A DNA stretch of 64,000 bases from Eleusine coracana subsp. coracana (GCA_032690845.1 CM064424.1:47195511-47259510), one strand, 5' to 3'; counted from the stretch's first letter, positions 46,201 to 57,914 are shown. Numbers and translations: made by a program. The notes: generated by a model not told the origin, from the sequence alone.

Positions 46201-48036
46201 ACTGGTAGGTGCAGATAAAAGTGACTGCTTTCGCCATCTAGTTGATCGAGTGCTAGCAAAAACAAAAGGTTGGAAAGAAAAGCTACTAAGTATGGGAGAA
46301 AAGGAAGTGTTGATCAAATCCATTGCTCAAGCCATACCAGTGTTTGCGATGATGGTTTTCAAAATCCCAAAAAACATCTGTAAAGGGATATCTGATGCTA
46401 TCTCTCAATTTTGGTGGGGCGACAACGATGAACATAGAAGAATGCATTGGCAAGCATGGTGAAAACTGTGTATCCCAAAGGGCAAGGTGGTATGGGCTTT
46501 AGAGATTTACACTGCTTTAACATTGCGATGCTAGCTAAGCAGGTCTGGCGACTGCTAGCTGAACCACAGGCTCTGTGTGCCAAGGTTTTAAGGTCGAAAT
46601 ATTATCCGGATGGAAATCTCCTCAAGGCGAAACTCAAGAAAGGGAGTTCTTTCACTTGGCAAAGCGTGGTAGCAGGTTTGGAATGCTTTAAAAGGGACTA
46701 CATCTGGAGAGTAGGCGATGGGACCCAGATAAACATATGGGAGGATAATTGGATTCCATCCAGCCATAACATGAAGATTATGACCCCGAGGGGAGCAAAT
46801 ATTGTAACAAAAGTAAGTGAGTTGATTGATCCAGTTACTGGTCAATGGGATGTTGAGCTCGTGAACGACCTTTTCTAACAAATGGATGTGCACAGGATAT
46901 TGCAAATCCCGTTATCTTCAGGACGGGAGGACCTGGTTGCATGGCACCACAACAGAAGCGGGTTATTCTCAGTAAGGTCAGCGTATCATTGCCAATGGAA
47001 ATATAGATTTGGAAGAGGAAATAATGCACCGGGCGGCACAGGTAACATTCCGGTATGGAGTGCACTCTGGAAACTTGATGTACCAGAAAAAATTAAGATT
47101 TTTGGGTGGCGGGTGTTGCATGGACTTATATCATGTCGAGGCATCATGGCTAATAGACATGTTGGCAACGACAGTAACTGCCCAACATGTTTGGATGGAT
47201 GTGAAGACTTAAAGCACCTGTTATTTACATGCCCAAGATCGAAGGAAATATGGTCCAAGCTAGGAGTGTGGAGCAAGATAGATTCTATACTGAATATGGA
47301 TCGTTCGGGATCAGTGTTACTCCAAGAACTGATTCAGACGGGGGGATCCACTTCACACATGAATGATGTTGGTTTAGCTGAACTGGTGCTGACAGGTGGA
47401 TGGTATATCTGGTGGGAGAGGTGGCAGTGAATTCATGGCGAAGCTGTGCAATCAACCTCCAGATCGGCCATGTCAATTGTAGCTTTGAGCCAGAATTATC
47501 TATGAGAAAGGAAGAAGAATCCTAAGCAGAATGTGTCGTGGAAGAAACCACTAGCAGGTAAACTCATGATCAATGTTGATGCGAGTTTTGATGTCAATTT
47601 AGGAAGTGGAAGTACAGGAGCCGTCATCAGAGATGCGAGTGGCGGATACATTGCAGCCTCGCAAAGCTATTTTCCCCACGTCATGGACGCACCGATGGCA
47701 GAAGCATATGCTCTGAAGGAGGAATTGGCACTAGCCCAGCATATAGGAGGTAACCGATTGATTCTTCAAACTAATTGCTCCGAGGTTGTGGAAGTCATGC
47801 AGGACGGAGGTTTCTCAGCGTCTGCTGGTGCGGCGATCAATGATGAATGCATGGTGATGTGGAGTGGTTTCGACACTATCTTAATCGAGCACTGTCCGAG
47901 AGAAGCAAATGGTGTGGCCCATGAATTAGCAAAATTAGCTTTCAATTCTAAGCTTTTCTGTATTTGGGACAATGATCCCCCTAGTTTTATCCTTCAGTAT
48001 CTGGTGAACGATATAACTATATTCTCCAATCAATAA
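43239..48036 (+). pseudogene. LINE ORF2: endonuclease, reverse transcriptase, zf-RVT, RNase H (broken)
   Basis: The ATG at 43239 overlaps the ORF1 stop. Endonuclease motifs: WNYRGLNS, LSETHL, FGDFNEI, ERLDRG, RSDHRPI. RT motifs: APGPDG, FRPISLCNVVYK, QSAFVSGR, LDMHKAYD, LRQGDPLSPYLF, and FVDDSLL in place of the usual F/YADD. zf-RVT: PVWSALWKLDVPEKIKIFGW.. CPTCLDGCEDLKHLLFTC. RNase H: INVDASFD, EAYALKEEL, HCPREANGVAHELAKLA. Damage: in-frame TAG at 43453, frameshifts near 44490 and 45650, stops near 46070 and 46460, and a Helitron at 44681-45375. Removing the Helitron restores continuity across the insertion point, so that break is later than insertion of the LINE. Confidence 0.93.
44681..45375 (+). 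mobile_element. Non-autonomous Helitron inside LINE ORF2
   Basis: Starts TCTCTACAATCTATTAATTG after A44680 and ends ACATTTTGCTAG before T45376. There is no target duplication, as expected for a Helitron. A short hairpin (GTCCGT..ACAGAC, one mismatch) lies just before the end. Diverged sister of 31475-32206. Flanking RT codons join in frame as NAA|IIPEKW when it is taken out. Confidence 0.93.
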
Positions 48037-48372
48037 AGTGCGCCAGATGGCTTTCCTAAAAAAAAAACTTCCAGATCCATTTTATCAATAGAACCTCATT
48101 CATTTTCTTGGTGTTTAAAATCCTTGTGCTTTCACAATCCTTCGGTAGGCAAATATTCCCCAATTCACCATATGATATTTAAAACTCCTCCTATCCCTCT
48201 CCAAAAGAATTGAGATCTGATCGAGTCATTTTCTCATGCACTCTATCCTGTAGCAGATACAACCCCATTGTGTACATGGAGAAACTAGTTAGCGAAAAAT
48301 TAGTTAATATGAGTCTTCCCTCTTATAAGTTATAACATATGCTTCCCTTTCCAGTGTTAATAGGGGCAAACA

Positions 48373-48697
48373 ATATATAGGGCAAACACGTTCAAAATGA
48401 AGTCTTACTCCCCCTAAAACGTGTTGAAGCAAGCAGCTTCCCTACCAACCGCACAACAAGATGACAAAAAATGCGCTCCATTTGAGAGAGTCTTGTCCAT
48501 GACACGTGGCGTGGCTGGCGCGTGGATACGTCCGGCTGCAGGTGGGCTCCACAACCTTCCGGAGTGTTCCGCCACCCTCCACACTTTGCCGGCGCCACTC
48601 CAACTAGCTGACCACCTCCACTCCACTCCACTCCACCAGAGCAGAGCACGAGCAAGAGCAAGCACCGTCTGCGCCACCTTGTCTCGTCCATCAGTCC
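48373..48697 (+). promoter_or_regulatory. Proximal promoter/5' UTR of CBS copy 2, shared with copy 1
   Basis: ACGTCCGGCTGCAGGTGGGC (about 48526) also occurs near 32426 upstream of copy 1, followed in both by GAGTGTT, TAGCTGACCA and AGCAGAGCA. The duplication therefore carried at least 150 bp of upstream DNA. No clear TATA box was identified. Confidence 0.5.
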
Positions 48698-50571
48698 ATG
48701 GCGTCCTCATCGCCTTCCGCTTCCGCCGTCAAGGCCGTCCTCCCCGTCCCGCTGCCGCCGCCGATGGCCACCGTGGCACTGCCACGGCGCGCTGTGCCGG
48801 CCGTCCTTGCCATGGTTGGCAAATCTCGACGTGGAGCGGCGCTGGTGGCGGCGTCGGCGGCAGTGGACGACCTGCGCCCGGCCATCGACGAGTACCCGGA
48901 GGGCATCCTCTCCGGCGAGTGGCCGGAGAACTTCTCCCTGCTCAGCTACGCCGACCTCCGCGCCTACCTCGAGTCCCAGATCGTCACCTCCGACAAGGTT
49001 CGTCACGCCAAGTCTTAATTTGGATTCTCCTCTCGGCGGCTCTCGCTCCTCGGATTTGGTGTGATTCGTTGGTTCGTCTGATCTGCAGATGAGCCCGACT
49101 GCGAAGCTCGGGGATGTGATGTCGCGGCCGGTGCAGGTGGCCACGCCGGCGCAGCGACTGGCAGAGATCGACGCCTTCTTCGCTGCGCAGTCCGGCCTGC
49201 CCGTGGTCGACGACGAGGGCAGGTGCGTCGGGGTCGTTTCCAAGAAGGACAAGGCCAAGGCCACCAATGGGGTAAGTTCACTGATGTCCCTCAACCTGTC
49301 AGATACTCCTGTTGGGAGCATTTTCCATTAATTCGATGGTTTCTGCTGATGAAACTGCCTTGAGAATTTCGTGCACGAATCTAGAACAAATGCACTATTT
49401 TTAGAAGGCCGCCAACCTTCTCAACCTCTGTTTCAATTTTGTTTCTAATTAATTCTTAGTTTTTTTTACATAATGGAAAAAAAATCCGGCCTTTTGCAAA
49501 TTGCATACGGCCATAATTTATTCTCATAATGGAAAAAAAAATCCGGCCTTATGCTCTGCTTCAAAGAAATGCAGCCGCAAACCAAACTTCCTTCAAACAG
49601 ATACTAGGTGTAACTGCTCAGAAACACGCCTTACATAATTTCCTGAAAACATTTCCTAGACGAATAAATTCTTTTCACGGAATTCGCGTTCAGAATTGAA
49701 AAGGTTTAGGACAGCTCTGATGTTTGTGTTTGCTAATGATTTGACGTATTTTTTTTTCATGTTTCTTCTCATGGTGCAGATGGGCTCAACCGTTGGAGAA
49801 GTCATGTCGTCTCCTGCTATAACTCTCGCACCTGAGAAGACTGTCTTGGGTAACCTTTGCTCTCCTTTACCCATAACCAATTGGGATACCTGAGAGTTTT
49901 GTTGACAGTGTTACTAATGGGCTGGTGGTTATGTGAACAGAAGCTGCTGCACTAATGCTTAAGGAGAAGGTTCACAGGATACCTGTTGTGAATGAACAAC
50001 AGCAAGTGATTGGTAAGATTTTCTGAATTGAAATCGTTCTGAATTTCATTGTTAAGTTTATATCAAACTTAAGCAATTTGACACTCTTTAGCTAGAGACT
50101 GATTTTACTTAGCTACCACAAAGTACAGTTTTGCATCATAATATCTTTGAAGGAGTAGGAAGTTTGCACACTTGCAAGTGTAATCCTTGTGTTCCAAATA
50201 TGCCCGCACCAATACTTACTATGACCATAGGGGGCATCTTAGTGACGTCCAAATCAATTGAGATGCAATACTTTTGTGTCCTGCATTTCCAAGAGTTAGA
50301 AGCATGTTAATCAGGAACCTAAGTTCCTGACCTTTTTTTACTTAAGTTAATTGAAATTTTCCACACTACCTGTACTGTAACTGGTGCGGTCCATTTGATT
50401 TTTCCTGGTTTCAGTTACTGCAGCTTTGTGAGGATATTTATGACTCTCTAACCAGTTTCCCTTATTCAATTTTTTGCTTATAATGTCCTTATGAGTTATG
50501 ATCAACTTTTGTCAATAGGAATTGTCACTCGCACGGATGTATTCCAGGCTTTGGAGGCCGACAAAGCATGA
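48698..50571 (+). CDS. Twin-CBS-domain protein, copy 2 (CBSX-like, probable plastid)
   Basis: Exons 48698-48997, 49089-49271, 49780-49849, 49941-50012 and 50519-50571; 678 nt, 225 residues, all GT-AG. Every splice position and phase equals copy 1. The N-terminus is transit-peptide-like (MASSSPSASAVKAVLPVPLP). Then DEYPEGILSGEWPENFSLLS, CBS 1 (MSRPVQVATPAQRLAEIDAF..GLPVVDDEGRCVGVV) and CBS 2 (EVMSSPAITLAPEKTVLEAA..RIPVVNEQQQVIGIVTRTDV). Introns are short (91, 508, 91, 506 bp), so this is the compact, probably ancestral-like arrangement. Ligand sensing through the CBS pair is family knowledge; redox regulation in plastids is inference from Arabidopsis CBSX1/2. Confidence 0.94.
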
Positions 50572-51596
50572 GGGCTTTTCCCTGTTAGTGCCAGATGATG
50601 GTCTTTGTACATATAAATGTATGATCTTGTATATTCTAGCTGTGTAATGGATGTGTTGAAGCTTGTCCAGACTATGTGCTATGCATGCTTCCGAGGAACT
50701 TATGCAATGAATGTGTCCTGGAGTAATTGTGCTTAGTTGCTTACTCTCAAGTTTCCAAATTACTTGCTCAGTTTGGTGGGTCACCAGATTTATTGATTGC
50801 AAAGAGGTCATGTATATCCAGTAGCATAATGATGATAAAAAATATGTGGCCTTTGTATGTGAGGCTACAAATCCTTGTTTGAAAGTGTGTGCATAATTGT
50901 GGAGGTTAGGCCTTAACAGAGGTCAGGAACATTCTACCTGCAAGCAAAGCTTTGTAGAGCTTCTGGAGGCATAAAGTTTTTTTTTTTTTTTTTTTTTTTG
51001 GACAAGTGAGGCATAAAGGTTGGAAGGCCGACCACTACATAAAGCATAAGCAAGAACTCAGCTGAGTTTAGGACTTTATTTTAAGGTTTTGCTTTAGTGA
51101 GGGTCTTACACTAATTCATATTGCCTGCCAACCTGCAGCTACAAGGAGCCTACAATAAATTCGAAGTGTGGTGTTGTATGAATTTGGCATACAAAGAGCG
51201 TATGCATCACTATCTCAGGTCAAAAGTCTTCTGCTTTTAATCAAACTGCCTTCTACCCCTCTCTCAATCCAGAGTAATATCTTCCTGAGAACATGGAGAT
51301 GCATACAACAAAACCATAGTAGACAGTATTACAAAATATTTATGAGAATGGGGTACAGGTGACAAAGTGCCAAAGTGCAAATTAAACACCAAGCATATGA
51401 TTAAATAACAACCATTTGTTGACGAAGATATGTGATGCATGGTCACCAGCCCACCACCTCCAAAGTGTGACTTGAGAGGGTGAATGAGAGTTCCTGTAGC
51501 AGATGAGGGCGAAATGCCGCTTCCCTTCCCTCCCTCCTCTGTTCGTCCGGTTCTTCCTCCAATCCACCTGCAAATCCACAGATCTCCACCGATTTG
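50572..51596. other. 3' flank of CBS copy 2 and intergenic DNA
   Basis: Includes the probable 3' UTR, then AT-rich DNA. Holds the poly(T) micro-insertion at 50977-51007. No other gene or RNA seen. The 5' end of the LINE to the right is not defined and may lie in this interval. Confidence 0.4.
50977..51007 (-). mobile_element. 31-bp retro-insertion: poly(T)23 plus GGACAAGT
   Basis: Flanked by a perfect 11-bp duplication GAGGCATAAAG (50966-50976 and 51008-51018). On the minus strand it is ACTTGTCC followed by A23, that is, almost only a poly(A) tail. It is consistent with an aborted target-primed reverse transcription event. Confidence 0.75.
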
Positions 51597-54500
51597 GCTC
51601 CAGCACTTGCCTCTGACCATCAGCAGCTGTCAATCCCGCTCAGATCCCAGGGCTTAAATGCTCCTCATCAAATCCCCACCACCATCTCCTCTACCAGCAA
51701 CCTAGATCAATCCATCGAGGTACACGAATCCAGAAGCTCCCTGATACTGCACCAAGCTACCGTTCTGTCTCCCCCATCGATGGCCACACTACAACCGCTA
51801 CCTCCTCCAGACCCAAGTCCTGTCCACCACAGTGCCCCAACTCCATACACCATAGGATGACCTGAAGCAGCATACTTCAGGGAGGCCCATCCGCACACCA
51901 ACTCTGGCGCCAAGAAGCCACGTTAGCCGGAATTGCCGAGGCTCGGGAGGGAGACTTGATAGCCCTTCGAGTCTTCTCTCGTGGAACTGCCCGGGCTCGG
52001 GCCGGAGCCTTAGCAGTACTACCTCAACCCATCTAGCTTGGCTCATCTCCTCCACGCGCGCCCAGGTAATCTTTGTCTCAGAAACAAGGTTAGTTCATAT
52101 TACTAAATCTCAACTTATTTCCCGTTACTCTCTCCAAGACGCTCATGTTGTCCCTGCTGCTGGTCTGGTGACCTCTGGTTAATGTGGAAGGATGATGTAG
52201 ACTTAACTATAATTTATGATAGCCATCATCTAATCCTAGCTCAGCGGGTGTTTAAAACTAGCAACTAGACCTTTAACCTAGTGTGTATATACGGTGATCC
52301 TCATCATGTTAAAACTACTAGTATCTGGCAAGAAGTAGCTTCTTTTATGCTGGGGAATCAGAACATCCCCACCTTTTTTATGGGAGACCTTAATAATATT
52401 ATGCATGTAAATGAGAAATGTGGGCCTAATCCTGCCAATGCTACTCGTATTCGTAATTTCTATTGCCTAGTTAAGAACTGTGGTTTCTTTGACATGGAAT
52501 ATAGTGGGCTAGCTTATACTTGGACAAATAAGCGCTTCACTACTAACCCAACGTTCCAGCGTCTTGATCGTTGCCTAGCAAATGCAGAATGGTGTGCAAA
52601 GTTTCCAAGAACTGCAGTGTTTCACTTGCCGATGATTTACAGTGATCACGCTCCAATCCTAGCGATTCTTGATTCCCACTCACAAAAAGCAAAAAAACCT
52701 TTTCGATTTGAAAACTGGTGGCTACTTGAAGATGATTTCTCTCCCATTGCTGCCAATAGCTGGCGCCAAACAACTTCCAAACCCTTTCATACCCGAACCA
52801 AGATCCTTGCAACTGACATCAAAACTTGGAGGAAAAAGAAGAATCCCCTCAACCAACAACTCCAACAGATTGAACACCAAGTGCTCCAGCAACAGAATCT
52901 CCCTCCTGACAAAGAAAACCACAAACTCCAAGCCACTCTTTTCCAAAACCACGAGGCTCTTCTCACCAAAGATGCCATCTTCCACCGTCAAAGAGTTAGA
53001 AAACTTTGGGCCACTGATGGAGATCGCAATACCCAATTCTTTCAACAAGCTATCCTCAAAAGAGACAAGAAAAACATAATCACGCACATCCTCGATGCCC
53101 AAGGTAATTCAGTGGTCACCTCACAAGACATTGCCAATATCTTCATTGATTATTTCCAAAACCTCTTTGCTTCTCAGGTAACACATGCAGCTAACCCAAA
53201 TGAGCACTCACACCCTGTGACCATTCTTGAGGAATACACAATGTCCGCCCCAGACGAAAAGGAAATCCTAGACCTCATCAGAGAAATGAAGAAGAATGCT
53301 TCTCCGGGACCAGATGGCCTCAATGTGGCGTTCTACCGGGCAGCCTGGCCTTGGATCAAGCAAGACATCATGGAACTGGTCACTGACTTCTACATCATAG
53401 GTAACTTACACCCTGACCTTAAAACAACCTACATTGTTCTTGTCCCTAAGAAAAATGCTCCAAACCACCCACAGGATTTCAGACCTATCAGCCTCTCCAA
53501 TGTCATTTACAAAATCTTAGCAAAATCTTTAGCTAACAGACTCAAAATGCACCTTCCAGATTACATTCATGCTTCCCAAACTGCTTTCATCAAAGGTCGA
53601 AGGATCACAACTAATATCATTCTGGCTCAGGAAATAGTACACACTTTTAGGCTCTCAGCTTGGAAAAATAAAGGTTTCCTAATTAAAATTGACCTAGCTA
53701 AGGATTTTGATCGAATTGAATGGAACTTTCTTCTACATGCACTTCGTCGCCAAGGGTTTCATGGTCATTTCATTGACCTAGTTTATCAATGCATTTTTGT
53801 TGCTACTTTCTCTGTCCTCATAAATGGCTAGGCACATGGTCGCTTTCAATCACAAAGAGGAATCCAACAAGGTTGTCCTCTTTTGCCCTACCTTTTTGTC
53901 CTCGCCATCAATGAATTCTCAATTTGGCTGCAGGAAGCTCTCCAACAAAACCAACTTTCAGGTATCTCCCTGGGTCCCAACTGCCCTCAAATCCATTCCC
54001 TTCTTTATGGGGATGATCTAATCATTTGTGGCAAAGCTAATCACCAGGAAGCAACTCTAATCAACAACATTCTGCTTGATTTTTGCTCCTAGTCAGGCCA
54101 GATGCCGAATTGGGCCAAATCTTCTATTCTTTTCAGTCGCAATGTGGATGATAACACCAAGGCCCAGATCACCAACACTTTCCCTGTTCAGCCCATGGAT
54201 CCCACTACTATCCATTTGGGCCACCCGTTAATTATCTCACACACCGAGAGAACCAGAGCCTATGGCTTCATCCTAAACAAATTCAGAGCCAAACTCACTA
54301 CTGTCAAAACCAACAAAATCAACCATGTCGGCCGTTTGGCTTACATCAACTGTGTGTTTGCTTCAATCCCCATCTTCTACATGTCTAACATCCTCTTCAC
54401 CAAAAAGTTTTTGGCAAAGCTCAATGCCATTGTGAGAAACTTCAGGTGGGCGGGTGTTCAAGAAGATCCCCCCCCCCCCCCCACACACACATCCATCAAT

Positions 54501-55650
54501 TTCAGATCCTGGGAGGACATCACGCAACCCAAAAGTAAAGGAGGGCTCGACATCAGGAACTTAGCCAAGGTCAACAAAAGTCTCCTGCTCAGCTTAGCTT
54601 GGCGTGTGGCAAATGCTCAAGATCCTTTCCTAACTTCGGTCCTCAAATCCAAATACTTCCCTAACAATTCCTTTTGAAGCACCAATTCATCTTCCTAAAT
54701 CAACTTTCTGGAGTTCAATCCTTGCGGTCAAGGACAATCTCTCTCAAAACTGCACTTATCAAATCTGTAGTGGCAATACAAACATTTGGACTAATCCCGG
54801 GTGTAATATTTGGACACAAATGCATGATCTCCTTATCCTTCCTCCGACTATTCAGCCCCTCCCAAACCTAATTTCAGACCTATGGATCCCATGTACTCGA
54901 TAGTGGGACACTCATAAAATTGAAACTATCTTTGGCACCCAGGCAATGCAACATATTTCATAGCTGCAAGTCATTCATGAAGATCAACCAGACATCCTTT
55001 GTTGGCAACTGGCACCAGCAGGCCAACGCACCACCAAAGAAGCTTACAGGTTTCTAGCAATGGCAGACCAGCACTCAATCCAACTCCAGGGCAGCAGAGC
55101 TCTACCGCCCTAGGTATTACATCTGCTATAGGTCATATGGAAGGACAAAACCATTCAACCGAAGCTCAAAACCTTCGCATGGAGGTTACTAAGACAGGCG
55201 TTAGCTACTGGTCAAAGGGCAGTGAAATACTCGGTGCACATTAGTGACCAATGTGCCTCATGCGGTCAACTGGAGACAGACGCTCACCTATTCTTTGAAT
55301 TTCCCTTTGCTAGAGTTGTTTGGTTTGCAGGTACGATGCCCATAAGATTATCCCTCCTGCCAGGAGGGCAGGAAGGCATCCAGGCACAGATCACTCATCT
55401 TCTATCTCCAAGTGCCACCCAAGATCTAGTTAAACTGGTCATCACAACCATGTGGCAACTCTGGAAGGCAAGAAATGACAAGAGATTCAACAAGCATAAT
55501 TGGTCTCCCCAATAGGTACAATGGGCAACAAAGGCCATGCTCCAAGAAGCACAAGACATAGCACCCACCACCATCGCCAACACTCCAAGCGCTGCCCCAC
55601 CTACACCTACTCATGTGACACCAATGCAAATGGCCGTTGCTCCGCGTCAT
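51597..55650 (+). mobile_element. Second L1-type LINE, 5' end unclear, 3' end cut by the gypsy element
   Basis: Encodes endonuclease, RT and zf-RVT regions in order but is of a different lineage from the LINE at 41884-48067. No ORF1 zinc knuckle was found; the open frame 51597-51860 may be an ORF1 tail. The last LINE-like residues (TPMQMAVAPRHG) run into the gypsy LTR near 55645. Any LINE 3' end would lie beyond the window. Confidence 0.85.
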
Positions 55651-55655
55651 GGCTA
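51900..55655 (+). pseudogene. LINE 2 ORF2 (endonuclease-RT), broken
   Basis: The endonuclease starts with a degraded block (SWNCPGSG, VIFVSETR) and is open from 52281: FFMGDLNNI, QRLDRCLANAEW, YSDHAPIL. RT: ASPGPDGLNVAFY, DFRPISLSNVIYKILAKSLA, QTAFIKGRRITTN, IDLAKDFDRIEW, IQQGCPLLPYLFVLAINE, and the catalytic LLYGDDLII. Downstream are GRLAYINCVFASIPIFYMSN, SKGGLDIRNLAKVNKSLLLS and a zf-RVT remnant (CASCGQLETDAHLFFEFPFA). Stops at 53829 and 54090 are in frame, and there are several frameshifts after 54680. The catalytic YGDD is retained but the protein cannot be made whole. A C12 run sits at about 54470. Confidence 0.92.
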
Positions 55656-56020
55656 AATTGCTGGTTTATTGATAATAATATGAATTAAGGCAGATGAATC
55701 TCGCCCTCATGCTGGAGGCTCTGAGAATTCCAATCTACTTCTCTTTCCCCTTTTACAAAGACGCTGTCGTGCTTTATATAATAACCAGCCTAACATACTC
55801 CAAACCTTAACATACTCCAACTCAAACTCTAATCTTATCTCTAAAGCTTTATATAATAACCAGCCTAACATACTCCAAACCTTAACATACTCCAACTCAA
55901 ACTCTAATCTTATCTCTAAAGGAAACTGACTCCAAAAATAGAAACTAACCCTGAACCACATTAGGTGTGGCCTTCTGTTGCCTACGCTGGAATTTCTTGC
56001 CAAAGAAGTTGTCCATAACA
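55645..56020 (-). repeat. 3' LTR of the gypsy composite (minus), with internal 75-bp duplication and PPT
   Basis: On the minus strand it begins TGTTATGGACAACTTC at 56020 and ends near CAATTTAGCCATGACG, where other copies end CCATAACA. The polypurine tract AGGAGGGCGGAAG abuts it at 56021-56033. A 75-bp unit starting GCTTTATATAATAACCAGCC is present twice in tandem (55771-55845, 55846-55920); the LTR at 63790 has it once. The integrase reading frame ends inside this LTR. Confidence 0.85.
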
Positions 56021-57531
56021 CTTCCGCCCTCCTGGGAAAACAGCTTGTCCTCAAGTTGAAAATCTGGATAGCGTTCCTTGAAGGACTCCAACGGTTCCCA
56101 TGTAGCTTCTGCAGGACCCTGACCAACCCATTGAAAAAGAATGTCCCAAGAATCTCGAGTTGGCTTTGCACGAGAGATAGTAGCAGGAACAGGTAAAGCT
56201 CTGCCATGAGTAATGATAGAAAGAGGAACAACGTCTGTGGGAGGGTCGCCTTGAAATTTCTTGAGGAAAACAACATGGAAAACATCATGAATTCTGGCTT
56301 TTGGTGACAGAAGTATACGATAAGCCAATTTTCCAACCTTCTCCTGAACTTTATATGGCCCATAGTACCTAGGTGCCAATTTCTGATTGCCACCAGAAGT
56401 AATTCCGACGGCTTGACGGTGGTGTAAGCGCAACCAGTCCCATTCACCAACCTCAAACTCAACCTGTCGATGTTTCTTATTATAAGAAGCTTTCATATAG
56501 TCTTGAGCTTGGAGAAGGCGCTCCCGAATTTCCGCCAAAAATTCATCGCGTTGCTGTAATTGTTTATCTAGTGCAATGATACGAGACAAACCCGGTTCAT
56601 AGGATAGCAGGGTTGGAGGGTCTCGGCCAAACACAACTTTGAATGGCGTAGTCTGCAGAGCTGATTGGTATGAAGTATTGTAGCAGTACTCTGTCCATGG
56701 TAACCACCGCAACCAGTTCCTTGGTCGATCACCAGCCAAACAGCGAAGATAGACACCTAAAATTCTATTGGTAACTTCAGACTGTCCATCTGTTTGAGGA
56801 TGGAAAGCGGAACTCAGACGAAGCTTAACTCCTGCTAACCGAAACAATTCCGTCCAAAGTGTGCTAGTGAACACCGGGTCATGATCACTGACAATGGAAC
56901 AAGGCAAACCATGCAGTTTCACCACATTGTCAAAGAAGACCTATGCAACAGAGAGGGCCGTATAGGGATGGCCTAATGGAATGAAATGCGCCATCTTGGA
57001 GAAACGATCAACCACCGTGAGAACCACAGATTTGCCACCCACACCAGGAAAACCCTCCACAAAATCCATGGCAATGTCACTCCAAATAGTAGAAGGGACA
57101 TCCAGAGGCTGCAACAAACCAGCTGGATGCAAATGTTCTGTCTTACTTCGTTGACAAACCTAACAACTCTGAACATGTTCAATGTTTTCTGAGCACCCTC
57201 ATGACCAACACCATGTGTTGTTTCCAATAGCTGAGGCCAAAGATTAGAAGAGGAGGGCACATAAATCCTCCCTCGATGCAAGACAAAATCATCAACCAAA
57301 ATCCAGGCAGCGCCGGCTGTGCCATCCTCAATTTCACGGTGTTTAGCAATAATCTCCGGCAAAGTGACCGCTTCTGCTTTAAATTCCTCAAAAAGTTCAA
57401 ATTTCGGCCTAGAGATGGACATTGCATGGACAATGGTGTCCTCATCACGCTGTGAAAGAGCATCAACAGCACGATTTTGTTTGCCCGGTCGATACTCCAC
57501 TTTGAACACATACCCAAAAAGTTTGACAACT
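56021..57531 (-). pseudogene. Gypsy pol 3' portion: RNase H end, integrase, chromodomain (minus)
   Basis: Reads KLFGYVFKVEYRPGKQN at the RNase H end, then the integrase zinc region (HGVGHEGAQKTLN, with about 50 nt lost after it). The core follows with MDFVEGFPGVGGKSVVLTVV, IVSDHDPVFTS and QTDGQSEVTNR, then GPYKVQEKVGKLAYRILL and a chromodomain-like tail (WDILFQWVGQGPAEATWEPL). 55945-56925 is open over 326 codons. A stop near 56942 splits it from the upstream part. It starts abruptly at KLFG, beside the plus LTR. Confidence 0.9.
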
Positions 57532-57790
57532 TCTTTGGCAAGAAATTCTAGCGTAGGCAACAGAAGGCCACACCTAATGTGGTTTAGGCCTTTAGAGATA
57601 AGATTAGAGTTTGAGTTGAAGTCTGTTAAGGTTTGGAGTATGTTAGGCCGGCTATTATATAAAGCATGGTAGAGTCTTTGTAAAAGGAAAAAGAGAAGTA
57701 GATTGGAATTCTCAGAGCCTCCAGCGTGAGGGCGAGATTCATCTGCCTCAATCCATATTATTATCAATAAACCAGCAATTAACCATAACA
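57532..57790 (+). repeat. 5' LTR of the plus-oriented gypsy segment, with PBS
   Basis: Starts at GACAACTTCTTTGGC, lacking about 7 bp of the expected TGTTATG end, and finishes AACCATAACA at 57790. TCTC and a primer-binding-site-like TGGTATCATACG (57795-57806) follow; only the first 8 bases match the initiator-Met tRNA complement. About 30 bp present in the other LTRs (GGAAACTGACTCCAAAAATA) are missing. Confidence 0.8.
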
Positions 57791-57914
57791 TCTCTGGTAT
57801 CATACGGGACATTCTTGCACCTCACTGGAACAGAACCAATCTGCACCTAGATTTCCTGCCGCAGACCACCTAACTTTTCCCTGCATGCCGCCAAACCCAC
57901 CGCTTTCCGCTGCA

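Larger units (their letters stand above)
41884..48067 (+). mobile_element. Nearly full-length L1-type LINE (plant, RNase H-bearing)
   Basis: Bounded by a 17-bp target duplication AACTTCCAGATCCATTT (41867-41883 and 48066-48082, the first two A's of the right copy merging with the poly(A)). It has a 5' leader, ORF1, ORF2 (endonuclease, reverse transcriptase, zf-RVT, RNase H) and a short 3' UTR with AATAAA (48032-48037) before the A-run. It is inserted in a decayed minus-strand LINE and interrupted by a Helitron. Confidence 0.95.
38873..48372 (-). mobile_element. Old, decayed LINE (L1 type) split by two later insertions
   Basis: The plus-strand T-run at about 38874-38881 is the reversed poly(A) end. 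Minus-strand reading gives a zf-RVT-like C-terminus at 39018-39420 (AEDADHVLFRCKPSSYVWTC, then a long helical tail). The sequence continues across the hAT-like insertion to 41590-41866 (WKGLHKVKHLFGIGAIFKVC) and across the plus-strand LINE to 48083-48370, where RDRRSFKYHMVNWGIF matches the post-RT region of plant LINEs. Many stops. Only about 1.2 kb of the span is the element itself. The 5' end is not resolved and lies before the CBS copy 2 promoter. Confidence 0.7.
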
